The position numbers and the translations under genes are program-made. The notes under the pieces are model-generated. The model did not search any database. It was not told the origin of the DNA and saw nothing but the letters and a program-made list of their open reading frames with translations. Positions 1 to 7,299 of a stretch of 32,856 bases of DNA are shown piece by piece. Every line of letters starts with the position of its first letter. Positions within the stretch are counted from its first letter, which is position 1. Source of the stretch: Gemmatimonadota bacterium (GTDB lineage: Bacteria; Gemmatimonadota; Gemmatimonadetes; Palauibacterales; Palauibacteraceae); the NCBI GenBank assembly GCA_029262175.1, contig JAJCZV010000087.1:1-32856 (forward strand), written 5' to 3'.

Positions 1-48
1 GTGTTTCTTCCTGTCGTAGCGCGGTTATACCAATTTGGGGAGGCCACG

Positions 49-210
49 ATGTCTGAAGTGACCAAGAGCACATGGGCGAAGCCGACCTTCAATGTCTACG
101 GTTCGGTCAAAGAGATCACGCAGGTCCAGCAGGCCAAGAACAAGTCGTACGGCGGCGGAGATGACGTGATTGTCAACAATCAGGCGATCCTGGCTCCACT
201 AGGTAGCTGA
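49..210 (+). CDS. Lasso-type RiPP precursor peptide (53 aa)
   Basis: This short gene encodes the probable substrate of the downstream maturation genes. The ATG at 49 follows a strong GGGGAGG ribosome site. An upstream in-frame GTG at position 1 is less likely. The N-terminal half looks like a lasso leader: W9, P12, F14, G18 and T24 match the aromatic-x-x-P...G...T pattern that the RRE protein recognises in this family. The C-terminal half has a GGGDD run (35-39) and ends in Leu-Gly-Ser. A terminal Ser fits phosphorylation by the adjacent HprK-like kinase, as known for paeninodin. If cleavage followed the usual rule (T24 at -2), the core would be 28 residues with its first acidic residues at core positions 13 and 14, too far for a 7-9 residue ring. 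The true core start is therefore unknown. The precursor assignment is strong by context; the final lasso topology is uncertain. Confidence 0.85.
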   Translation: MSEVTKSTWAKPTFNVYGSVKEITQVQQAKNKSYGGGDDVIVNNQAILAPLGS

Positions 211-275
211 TTTCGGCCGGGGTCGGTCCCACAGGGGCCGATGTTCGCTAGCCCCGCCGAACCTGACGCAACTAC

Positions 276-310
276 ACGGGTCCCCGCCTACGGGCGCGGG
301 ACCCGTTTTT
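276..310 (+). terminator. Intrinsic terminator/attenuator after precursor gene
   Basis: A 9-bp perfect stem (ACGGGTCCC with GGGACCCGT) is extended by a CGC/GCG pairing around a short loop and followed by a run of five T. It lies between the precursor gene and the kinase gene. It probably lets most transcripts end after the precursor, so that peptide outnumbers enzymes, with partial read-through into the maturation genes. The hairpin is seen directly; the attenuation role is inferred. Confidence 0.75.
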
Positions 311-325
311 GCGCATCCTCTCCAC

Positions 326-1231
326 ATGATTCCCGATCCAAGCCTCTACGAAGCCTTTGGCTTCGGACTGATGTCCGACGTACCCATGCCAGAGCTGCCC
401 GCGGCGAGTTCGGGGGTCGAGCCGCTGATTCGCGTGAGGACGACGCGGCTGACGTCGCTGCCGGAATGGACGTACAGCCCCGACGGAGGTTGGTCGGGGA
501 TGCGCGGCACTGACGCCTACTTCGGCTGGGAGGGAGTAGGTACCTTTCGCGTCGGACCGCGCGGGATCTCGGTGGACCCGTCGCCCGACGTCACGCCTGA
601 ACGACTCCGGATCTTCCTGCTCGGTGCGGCCATGGGTGTGGCGCTGCATCTCAACGGTCTACTCGTGCTGCACGGGAGCGCCGTCGTGCTCAACGGGGGC
701 GCTGTCGTGTTCCTGGGTCCGAAGGGGAGTGGAAAATCCACGATGGCGGGAAGCCTGGTCGCGCGCGGCCACGACCTGATCACCGATGACGTCGTCGCGA
801 TCGATCTGTCGAAGAGCGAGCCGTTCGTCCGTCCCGGCTTTTCTCAGCTCAAGCTCTGGCCCGAAGCCATCGACGCGATCGGTGTCGGCGAAAACACCTA
901 CCCCAAGCTCCACCCGGATTTCGAGAAGAGAGATGTGCGGGTGGAAGGCCAGTTCACAAACGCGCCGGTCCCCCTCCGTGCGGTTGTTCTCCTCACCAAG
1001 TCCGACACCGTTCAGTTGGAGGAGCTGGATTCGGTCTCTTCGTTGGCCGAGATTATCCGGCACTGGTACTGCGCTCGTTTTGGATACGAGACGCTTGCGG
1101 CCCTCGGGATCACGTCGCAGTTCCTGGGGACCACGCGGTTGGCCAACACCGTCCGCTGCTGTAGACTCGGTCGTCCCGCCTGCCTCGAGACCATCCCCGA
1201 CGTGGCCGAGGCCGTCGAGAGACTTCTGTAG
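326..1231 (+). CDS. HPr kinase-like lasso peptide tailoring kinase
   Basis: The 301-residue protein has a P-loop GPKGSGKST at about 131-139. It is preceded by the HGSAV segment (116-120) and followed by the DLITDDV acidic motif (150-156), the arrangement of HPr serine kinase C-terminal domains. In RiPP clusters such proteins phosphorylate the peptide; the characterised case is the C-terminal Ser of paeninodin. The precursor here also ends in Ser, so the same reaction is the simplest reading. The gene lies 115 bases after the precursor, beyond a terminator hairpin, and is followed closely by the exporter gene. The first ~110 residues do not resemble the HPrK N-terminal domain and may be peptide specific. 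The ATG at 326 has no strong ribosome site. Confidence 0.85.
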   Translation: MIPDPSLYEAFGFGLMSDVPMPELPAASSGVEPLIRVRTTRLTSLPEWTYSPDGGWSGMRGTDAYFGWEGVGTFRVGPRGISVDPSPDVTPERLRIFLLGAAMGVALHLNGLLVLHGSAVVLNGGAVVFLGPKGSGKSTMAGSLVARGHDLITDDVVAIDLSKSEPFVRPGFSQLKLWPEAIDAIGVGENTYPKLHPDFEKRDVRVEGQFTNAPVPLRAVVLLTKSDTVQLEELDSVSSLAEIIRHWYCARFGYETLAALGITSQFLGTTRLANTVRCCRLGRPACLETIPDVAEAVERLL

Positions 1232-1255
1232 GTTGACCCGAACCTCGGGTTGAAC

Positions 1256-3088
1256 ATGTCAACCAGCGTGAAGTCCCGAGCGCTCGATCTGCGCAACCAG
1301 TTCGCCTACGTGCCGGCGACCCTGCGTCTGATATGGGAAGCCGCGGGATCCAAGACGGTCGGCTGGGCGTTTTGTCTCGTTCTGCAGGGTCTTCTTCCGG
1401 CAGCCCAGCTGTTCTTGATTCGCCCGCTCGTCGACAGCGTGGTAGCCGCCATGGGCGGTGGTATGACGTGGGCCAATGTGTCGCCCGTCGTAACCTGGGC
1501 GTCCGCGATGGGCGCGACCATCCTACTCCAGCTCGCGACCAAGAGTGTGGTTGCGTGGTTTCGTATCGCCCAAGCGGAGCTTGTCCGGGATCACCTCGCG
1601 ACGCTGGTTCACGAGAAGGCCACGGCGATCGACATGGCCTTCTACGAGATGCCCGCGTATCACGATCTACTCGAGCGGGTACGTGGCGATCTGCGCGAGC
1701 GCCCGCTTGTCATGCTCGAGAGCTTCGGCGGACTCGCGCAGAACCTCGTCACGTTGGTCGCGATGGCCGCGATCCTTCTGTCCTACGGCTTGTGGCTTCC
1801 AATCCTCCTTCTTCTGAGCGCGCTCCCGGTGCTCGCCGTCGTCGTGCGCCACAATCGGAGGCACCACGCGTGGTGGCAGACGAGCACCACCGACCGGCGC
1901 TGGGCTCAGTACTACGACACGATCTTGTCACTGGATGCGGCGGCGGCCGAGCTGCGGGTCTTCCGGCTCGGACCGTTCTTCCAAAAGCGCTACAGCGACC
2001 TGCGAAGTCGTCTGCGTGGCGAGCGGCTCGAGATCACGGCGCGGGAGAATCGGGCTCTGTTCGGGGCCGGGTTGGCCGGCTTGGTCGTGACCGTCGTGGC
2101 CATCGCCTGGATGGTGCGTCGGGCGCTGATCGGGCAAGCGACGTTGGGGGACATCGCGCTCCTCTATCAGGCGCTCAACAAAGGTCAGGCGCTAACGACA
2201 TCGCTCATGACCTCGGCCGCCAGCATCTATAGTAGCACGTTGTTCCTGGGCAACCTGTTCGAGTTCCTCGAACTCGAGCCGGAAATCACCGATCCGCCTG
2301 CGCCGACGGCCGCCCTCGCGACCCTGGAAGACGGGATCGAAGTCCGCGGGATTTCGTTTCGGTACCCCGGTTCCGACGAGCAGATCTTCGAGAACTTCAG
2401 TCTGCGGATTCCAGCCGGGAAAATCGTCGCGATCATGGGCGCGAACGGCGCGGGGAAGTCCACGTTGATGAAGCTTCTGTGTCGATTCTACGATCCGGAA
2501 CAAGGCTCGATCCACTTCGACGGTGTGGACATCAAGGAGTTTCCGATCGACGGGCTGCGACGGATGCTGACGGGTCTGTTTCAGTTTCCGGTTCCGTATC
2601 TGGCGACGGCTCGCGAGAACATCGCAGTCGGCGACATCGATACGGAGTCTTCCGACGCGGACGTCGTTAGCGCGGCACAGTCTGCGGGCGCGCACGAGCT
2701 CATCGCGAAGCTGCCTGGCGGGTACGACACACTGATGGGTAAGTGGTTCAAGGAGGGCACCCAACTGAGCGGCGGCGAATGGCAACGCGTGGCGCTCGCC
2801 CGCGCATTCATACGGCGCGCCCCGATCATGATCTTGGACGAGCCGACGAGCCATCTCGACTCCTGGGCGGAGGCCGACTGGTTCGACCGGCTGCGCGCAC
2901 GGAGCGACGGGCGCACGACCCTTCTCATCACTCACCGGTTGGCGACCGCACAAAAGGCCGACACGATTCACGTCATGGACGCGGGCCGCATGGTGGAGTC
3001 CGGGACGCATCAAGAGCTGCTCGCGCTTGGCGGGCGCTACGCGCAGTCGTGGCGCAGCGACCCGGGCGACGAACCGGCGGGACCATGA
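1256..3088 (+). CDS. ABC transporter, fused membrane and ATPase domains (lasso D)
   Basis: This 610-residue half-transporter has an N-terminal membrane domain with hydrophobic helices over roughly residues 35-330 and a C-terminal ATPase domain. The Walker A motif GANGAGKST is at about 395-403, the signature LSGGEWQ at 504-510, and the Walker B stretch IMILDEP near 524-530. It most likely acts as a homodimer that exports the mature peptide and provides self-immunity, the usual role of the D gene in lasso clusters. No N-terminal C39 peptidase domain is visible, as expected when a separate B2 protease cuts the leader. I chose the ATG at 1256; a TTG two codons upstream is possible. The gene overlaps the cyclase gene by ATGA. 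Confidence 0.93.
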   Translation: MSTSVKSRALDLRNQFAYVPATLRLIWEAAGSKTVGWAFCLVLQGLLPAAQLFLIRPLVDSVVAAMGGGMTWANVSPVVTWASAMGATILLQLATKSVVAWFRIAQAELVRDHLATLVHEKATAIDMAFYEMPAYHDLLERVRGDLRERPLVMLESFGGLAQNLVTLVAMAAILLSYGLWLPILLLLSALPVLAVVVRHNRRHHAWWQTSTTDRRWAQYYDTILSLDAAAAELRVFRLGPFFQKRYSDLRSRLRGERLEITARENRALFGAGLAGLVVTVVAIAWMVRRALIGQATLGDIALLYQALNKGQALTTSLMTSAASIYSSTLFLGNLFEFLELEPEITDPPAPTAALATLEDGIEVRGISFRYPGSDEQIFENFSLRIPAGKIVAIMGANGAGKSTLMKLLCRFYDPEQGSIHFDGVDIKEFPIDGLRRMLTGLFQFPVPYLATARENIAVGDIDTESSDADVVSAAQSAGAHELIAKLPGGYDTLMGKWFKEGTQLSGGEWQRVALARAFIRRAPIMILDEPTSHLDSWAEADWFDRLRARSDGRTTLLITHRLATAQKADTIHVMDAGRMVESGTHQELLALGGRYAQSWRSDPGDEPAGP

Positions 3089-4977
3089 GCGCGATCGCCG
3101 GACTACTTCACCGAGACGGTCGCGCCGCCGACCCGATGGCGCTGCGCCGAATGGCCCAGGCGATCGCGCTTTGGGGGCCCGACGGAGGAGGGGAGTGGGT
3201 AGAGGGGTCCGTCGCCCTGTCCCGCCAGGTGTTGCGCACGACGACAAACGCCGGCGACGGTCCGCTCGTTCGGAACAGTGCCACCCGACGACTCGTCCTC
3301 GCTCATGACGCGCGGCTCGACAACCGCGACGAATTGCGGAGAAGCCTCGAAGTCGGCGCCACGAGCGACGCGGACGACACCGACGGTGCGTTGATTCTCG
3401 CCGCGTACGAGCGGTGGGGGGTCGATTGCCCCTCGCGGTTGTACGGTGATTTTGCGTTCGCCCTTTGGGATGAAGCGCGGGGCATCGTCTTCTGCGCGCG
3501 CGATCCGATCGGCGTGCGTCCCTTCTACTACTACCTCGCAGACGAGCTCTTTGCGTTCGGGACCCAGATCAAGGCGGTGACCACACTACCGGAAGTGCCG
3601 ACTCGTTTGGACGAAGAGACGCTCGGCGTATACCTGGCGCTCTTGGAGCCCGACAAGGTGTCGACGTTCTACCGTGACGTCTCGCGCCTACACCCAGGGG
3701 CGAGTCTGGAAGTATCGATCGACGGTTCTCGACACCGTACGTATTGGTGTCTGGACGACACCCGAGCCTTGAAGCTCGGGTCGGACGCGGAATACGCCGA
3801 GGCCTTCAAATCCGTTTTCAGCGACGCCGTCGGCGACCGTCTCCGGAGCGATCGACCCGTCGGCGCGATGTTGAGCGGCGGCCTCGATTCTTCGTCGATC
3901 GTATGTATGGCGCGCGAGCTCCGAGGCGCGGGCGACCCGCTCGTCACGCTGTCGGGTACGTTCCCGAGCTTTCGAAGCGAAGACTCGCTTCTCGATGAAC
4001 GCCGTTTTCAAGAACGGGTCGTCGCGGGAGGTGGCGTGGATGCGCACTACCTCGCCGCGGATCGTACGACGCCCCTGTTCGATTTTCTGTGGACGGGAGA
4101 GGAGCCGATCCCGGCGGCGTCCTTGTACATGGACTGGGCCGTGTTGCAGGAGGCTCAGAAGCTCGGAGTGCGAGCCCTGTTTAGCGGCAACGATGGTGAC
4201 AGCGTCGTCGGGTATGGACGAAACTACCTGGCCGAGCTGGCTTGGAAGGGACGTTGGAAGACCCTGCACGAGGAGCTGTTTGCGTTGTCGCGGCGCTACA
4301 ACGTGGGGCGACGCGATCTTCTGAAGGAGTGGGTGCTACCGACCTTGGTGCCAGGGCCCGTGGTCGCTCTGAGATCGTGGCTGAGCCGGAACGACGACGA
4401 GCCCTACGACAACCGGTCGGTCATCCGACGAGACTTTGCGGAACGATCGGGGGTTCTGGATCGGACGCGCGCCGCGCGACGTCAAGATCGGCCGCTTCGC
4501 CGCGAACGTCCCATCCACCGGATGCACATCGAGTCGTCGCTGCTTACGCTTCTTCTCGAGGTCTTCGCCCGCACGGCGGCACCATTCGAGGTCGAACCGA
4601 GATACCCGTTTCTAGACCGTCGAGTGATGGAATTCTGTCTGTCGCTCCCCGGTGATCAAAAGCTGAGTCAGGGGTGGGACCGTGTCGTGATGCGCAGAGC
4701 CATGGAGGGTCTGCTCCCTTCGGAGATTCAGTGGCATGCGAAGAAGCAGGACCTCACGCCGAACTTCAATCTCCGGCTATTGGACTCGCGCGATCTCTTG
4801 CACGATGTGATTGTCCGGGAGCCGGACGTTTTGGAGCCGTTCATCGACATCGACGCCTTGCGGGCGACGCACGATCGTTATCTCGACGATCCCCGGCGGC
4901 GAACCCAAGACAGCTTTGCCGTGTTTTGGGCCGCCGTGTTCGCACTTTGGCTTCGTCACTCCGAGATTTCTCCTTGA
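3085..4977 (+). CDS. Asparagine synthetase-like lasso cyclase (lasso C)
   Basis: The 630-residue protein resembles glutamine-hydrolysing asparagine synthetase: an N-terminal Ntn-type domain (about 1-220) and a C-terminal ATP-pyrophosphatase domain with SGGLDSS at 264-270. In lasso clusters this family activates the side-chain carboxylate of a core Asp/Glu with ATP and closes the macrolactam on the new N-terminus. The catalytic Cys2 of true asparagine synthetases is replaced: the protein starts Met-Ser-Ala-Ile-Ala-Gly. Glutaminase activity should therefore be lost, as expected for a cyclase that uses a peptide amine rather than ammonia. The ATG at 3085 overlaps the ABC gene's stop. A much longer in-frame extension starting at 2743 runs antisense-like through the ABC gene frame and is not real. 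Confidence 0.93.
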   Translation: MSAIAGLLHRDGRAADPMALRRMAQAIALWGPDGGGEWVEGSVALSRQVLRTTTNAGDGPLVRNSATRRLVLAHDARLDNRDELRRSLEVGATSDADDTDGALILAAYERWGVDCPSRLYGDFAFALWDEARGIVFCARDPIGVRPFYYYLADELFAFGTQIKAVTTLPEVPTRLDEETLGVYLALLEPDKVSTFYRDVSRLHPGASLEVSIDGSRHRTYWCLDDTRALKLGSDAEYAEAFKSVFSDAVGDRLRSDRPVGAMLSGGLDSSSIVCMARELRGAGDPLVTLSGTFPSFRSEDSLLDERRFQERVVAGGGVDAHYLAADRTTPLFDFLWTGEEPIPAASLYMDWAVLQEAQKLGVRALFSGNDGDSVVGYGRNYLAELAWKGRWKTLHEELFALSRRYNVGRRDLLKEWVLPTLVPGPVVALRSWLSRNDDEPYDNRSVIRRDFAERSGVLDRTRAARRQDRPLRRERPIHRMHIESSLLTLLLEVFARTAAPFEVEPRYPFLDRRVMEFCLSLPGDQKLSQGWDRVVMRRAMEGLLPSEIQWHAKKQDLTPNFNLRLLDSRDLLHDVIVREPDVLEPFIDIDALRATHDRYLDDPRRRTQDSFAVFWAAVFALWLRHSEISP

Positions 4978-4990
4978 GGTGGGCAACGAC

Positions 4991-5290
4991 ATGAGCAATT
5001 CGATTTCGCGGGACTCCGTGATCGTCGTGACGGACCAACACGTCGCCAGCGACTTCCTCGACGATGAGGTCGTGCTGCTCGACGTGCACAAGGGCACGTA
5101 CTACGGATTCGATCCGATCGGCGCCCAGGTATGGAAGCTCATTCAAGCGCCGACCCCTGTCGCCAAAGTCGTGGGTGCGCTGCTCGAAGCGTATGACGTC
5201 GAGGAACAGCAATGCTTCGACGACGTCTCAGAACTGCTTGAGAAGATGCGAACGCACGATCTCATCGAGATCAGGGATGAAGCGCCTTAA
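4991..5290 (+). CDS. PqqD-like RiPP recognition element (lasso B1)
   Basis: The 99-residue protein has the PqqD/RRE winged-helix pattern. The segment DDEVVLLDVHKGTYYGFDPIG (about 24-44) is the typical beta-strand and turn, followed by an amphipathic helical region and an acidic C-terminus. B1 proteins bind the leader peptide and deliver it to the B2 protease. The ATG at 4991 follows a GAGGTGGG ribosome site, 13 bases after the cyclase stop. The 3' end overlaps the B2 gene by 14 bases, which fits the B1/B2 partner complex. Confidence 0.93.
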   Translation: MSNSISRDSVIVVTDQHVASDFLDDEVVLLDVHKGTYYGFDPIGAQVWKLIQAPTPVAKVVGALLEAYDVEEQQCFDDVSELLEKMRTHDLIEIRDEAP

Positions 5291-5720
5291 AGCCTTCCGC
5301 GCTCGCTCTCGGACGGAGCAGCGTCGGTTTGTCAGCGCCGTCATCTGCGTGTCGGGAGTTCGGGTCGGCATGCTGTTGCCCTTTCGGATCGCCGCCCGCG
5401 CGGTTCTTCGGGTGCCGCGTCGGAAGGCTCCGACGAATCCCGGCGAGAAGGCGACGATTTCCTGGGCGGTCGCGCGCGCAAACCGTTTTGTGCCGGGGCG
5501 GGGCGCGTGTCTTCACGAGGCCCTGGCCGCTCACGTCCTGCTCCGCCGCAACGGGTTTTCTCCGGAGCTGAAGATCGGGGTCCGCCGCGACGAAGAGGGA
5601 GAGTTTCGTGCGCATGCGTGGATCGAGGAGGATGGTGAGGTCGTGATCGGCGGGACTCGCGCCGAGGTGACCAGCTACGTCGTGCTCGATGATTGGGAAC
5701 GGATCGCCAAGGCCCTGTAG
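5277..5720 (+). CDS. Transglutaminase-like lasso leader peptidase (lasso B2)
   Basis: The 147-residue protein belongs to the B2 cysteine protease family that removes the leader from lasso precursors. The catalytic Cys lies in GACLHEAL (Cys78), and the His in FRAHAWIE (His113). The third triad residue is probably one of the acidic residues just after it (118-119), which I cannot fix. The N-terminal ~50 residues are basic and partly hydrophobic, as usual for the family. The start at 5277 lies inside the B1 gene, so the two are probably translationally coupled. It is the last gene of the cluster; no obvious hairpin terminator follows it. Confidence 0.9.
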   Translation: MKRLKAFRARSRTEQRRFVSAVICVSGVRVGMLLPFRIAARAVLRVPRRKAPTNPGEKATISWAVARANRFVPGRGACLHEALAAHVLLRRNGFSPELKIGVRRDEEGEFRAHAWIEEDGEVVIGGTRAEVTSYVVLDDWERIAKAL

Positions 5721-5723
5721 TCG

Positions 5724-5843
5724 TTACTCGGCTCGAAGACAGCCCGCCGGATCGGTAGCCAATGCTCGTCGCAATGGGATTTGAACGGCGGCTGCCATCG
5801 CGGTCAGCAGGACGCCGATGCCGACAACGAGCGCTAGTGGGTC
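5724..5843 (-). pseudogene. C-terminal remnant of FtsX/ADOP-type ABC permease
   Basis: Read on the minus strand, this stretch gives a hydrophobic helix (LALVVGIGVLLTAMAAAV) followed by IPLRRALATDPAGCLRAE and a TAA stop. That is the usual ending of FtsX-like/MacB-type and ADOP-family permeases (PARRA-x(3)-DP-x(3)-LR-E). Only about 39 codons are left. Upstream the frame runs into the end of the response regulator gene, so the rest of the permease has been lost. It marks an old deletion or insertion junction between the lasso cluster and the stress island. Short length limits certainty. Confidence 0.55.
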
Positions 5844-5859
5844 CGACTGAACCTCCCGG

Positions 5860-7299
5860 CTAGGAGTCGGTTTCGTCACGATACTGTTTGAGTTTTCGAT
5901 ACAGGGTGCGCCGATCGATCCCGAGCGCCGCAGCGGCCTGGGTCTGATTCCCGGACACGGACTCGAGGACCGAGAGGATGTGCTCGCGCTCGAGGCGCTC
6001 CACCGTCCATCGTTCGTCGCGGGCCCTCGTGAGGAAGTTCTGATGTGGGTCGGTCGCCGCCGCCTGGGGCGCATCGAATCGAATACTCGGTGACCCCGAG
6101 TACATGATCATCGCGCGTTCGACGAAGTTCTCGAGCTCGCGCACGTTGCCGGGCCAGTCGTAGTCGAGCATCCGCTGCAAGGTCTCGGGCGTGATCCCGG
6201 GCGCCTCCATGTCGTTGGCGTCCGCCCAACGCCGCCGGAAATGATCGGCGAGCAGAGGGATGTCATCCTTTCGATCCCGTAGCGGCGGAACGACAAGGGG
6301 AAACACGTTTAGCCGAAAGTACAGGTCCTCTCGAAAGCGCCCCTCGGCCACTTCGTTGGTGAGGTCCTGATTCGTGGCCGCGATAAGACGAAAGTCGACG
6401 GAGATCTCGCGCGCCCCACCCACTCGTTGGATCTGCCGCTCCTGCAGCACACGCAGCAACTTGACCTGAACGGGCGGCGTGATGGTCGAGGCCTCGTCCA
6501 AAAAAAGCGAGCCATTGTGCGACTCCTCGAACAGCCCGCGCCGATTTGCGATGGCTCCCGTAAAACTGCCCTTCACGTGCCCGAAGAGTTCGGACTCGAG
6601 CAAACTCTCGGGGAGGGCGGAGCAGTTGACCGGGATAAAGGGACCTCGGGCGCGTGGCGATAGATCGTGGATCGCGCGCGCGACGAGCTCTTTCCCCGTA
6701 CCGGTTTCGCCGGCGATGAGGACGGTCGATCGCGTGGGGGCCACGCGTTCAACCAGATCAAACAGGTGTTCGAGCGACTTCGAGCGTCCGACGATCCGGG
6801 CACGCGGGCCCCGGGGAAGTTCTCTCCTGAGTCGAGCCACCTCGCGTCGCAAACTCGTGCGCTCGAGGGCGCGTTCGATGACCAGGAGCAGTTGGTCCGG
6901 GTCGAGCGGTTTCGTCAAGAAGTCGAAGGCCCCGAGCTTCATGGCTTCGACCGCGGTCTCGATCTCCGCAAACGCGGTCATCATGATAAACGCGGCATCG
7001 GTCTGCGTGTTCGGAGAGGCGGTGAGGACGTTGATGCCGTGCATGCCGGGCAGGTTGATGTCGAGAAGCACGACATCGAAGCTCTCTCGCTGGAGGCTCT
7101 GTAGGCCCGCTTCGCCGGTCGAGACGGTCAGAACTTCGTAGCCTTCTCCGGTTAGGAGTTCCGTCAGCAAGGACCGGAGTTGCCCGTCGTCCTCGACCAC
7201 GAGTATTCGGGCCGAAGCGGATGCAGGAGCGGCGGCATCCTCGAAACGACCCACGACCTCTTCCACCGATTTGACGGCCGCGCTTGACGCGTCAGTCAT
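5860..7299 (-). CDS. Sigma-54-dependent response regulator, NtrC family
   Basis: The 479-residue protein has three domains. The receiver domain carries acidic residues at 37-38, phospho-acceptor Asp80, Thr108 and Lys130. The AAA+ sigma-54 activation domain has Walker A GETGTGKE at 197-204. The C-terminal Fis-type helix-turn-helix includes [20 protein letters not shown]. It should activate transcription from -24/-12 promoters after phosphorylation. The sigma-54 contact loop reads GSFTGA (244-249) instead of the commoner GAFTGA. About 25 extra residues precede the receiver domain. The start ATG overlaps the stop of the histidine kinase gene by four bases (ATGA), so the two form a pair. It is the last gene of the leftward USP operon and is the obvious candidate local regulator. 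Confidence 0.95.
   Translation of the reverse strand: MTDASSAAVKSVEEVVGRFEDAAAPASASARILVVEDDGQLRSLLTELLTGEGYEVLTVSTGEAGLQSLQRESFDVVLLDINLPGMHGINVLTASPNTQTDAAFIMMTAFAEIETAVEAMKLGAFDFLTKPLDPDQLLLVIERALERTSLRREVARLRRELPRGPRARIVGRSKSLEHLFDLVERVAPTRSTVLIAGETGTGKELVARAIHDLSPRARGPFIPVNCSALPESLLESELFGHVKGSFTGAIANRRGLFEESHNGSLFLDEASTITPPVQVKLLRVLQERQIQRVGGAREISVDFRLIAATNQDLTNEVAEGRFREDLYFRLNVFPLVVPPLRDRKDDIPLLADHFRRRWADANDMEAPGITPETLQRMLDYDWPGNVRELENFVERAMIMYSGSPSIRFDAPQAAATDPHQNFLTRARDERWTVERLEREHILSVLESVSGNQTQAAAALGIDRRTLYRKLKQYRDETDS

Noticed and set aside
1333..2232. 299-codon plus-strand frame inside the ABC transporter gene
   Set aside because: Arg/Gly-rich out-of-frame product of a high-GC gene.
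2192..3247. 351-codon minus-strand open frame
   Set aside because: It is antisense to the ABC transporter's ATPase domain, which has all its motifs on the + strand; the reverse product has no recognisable fold pattern.
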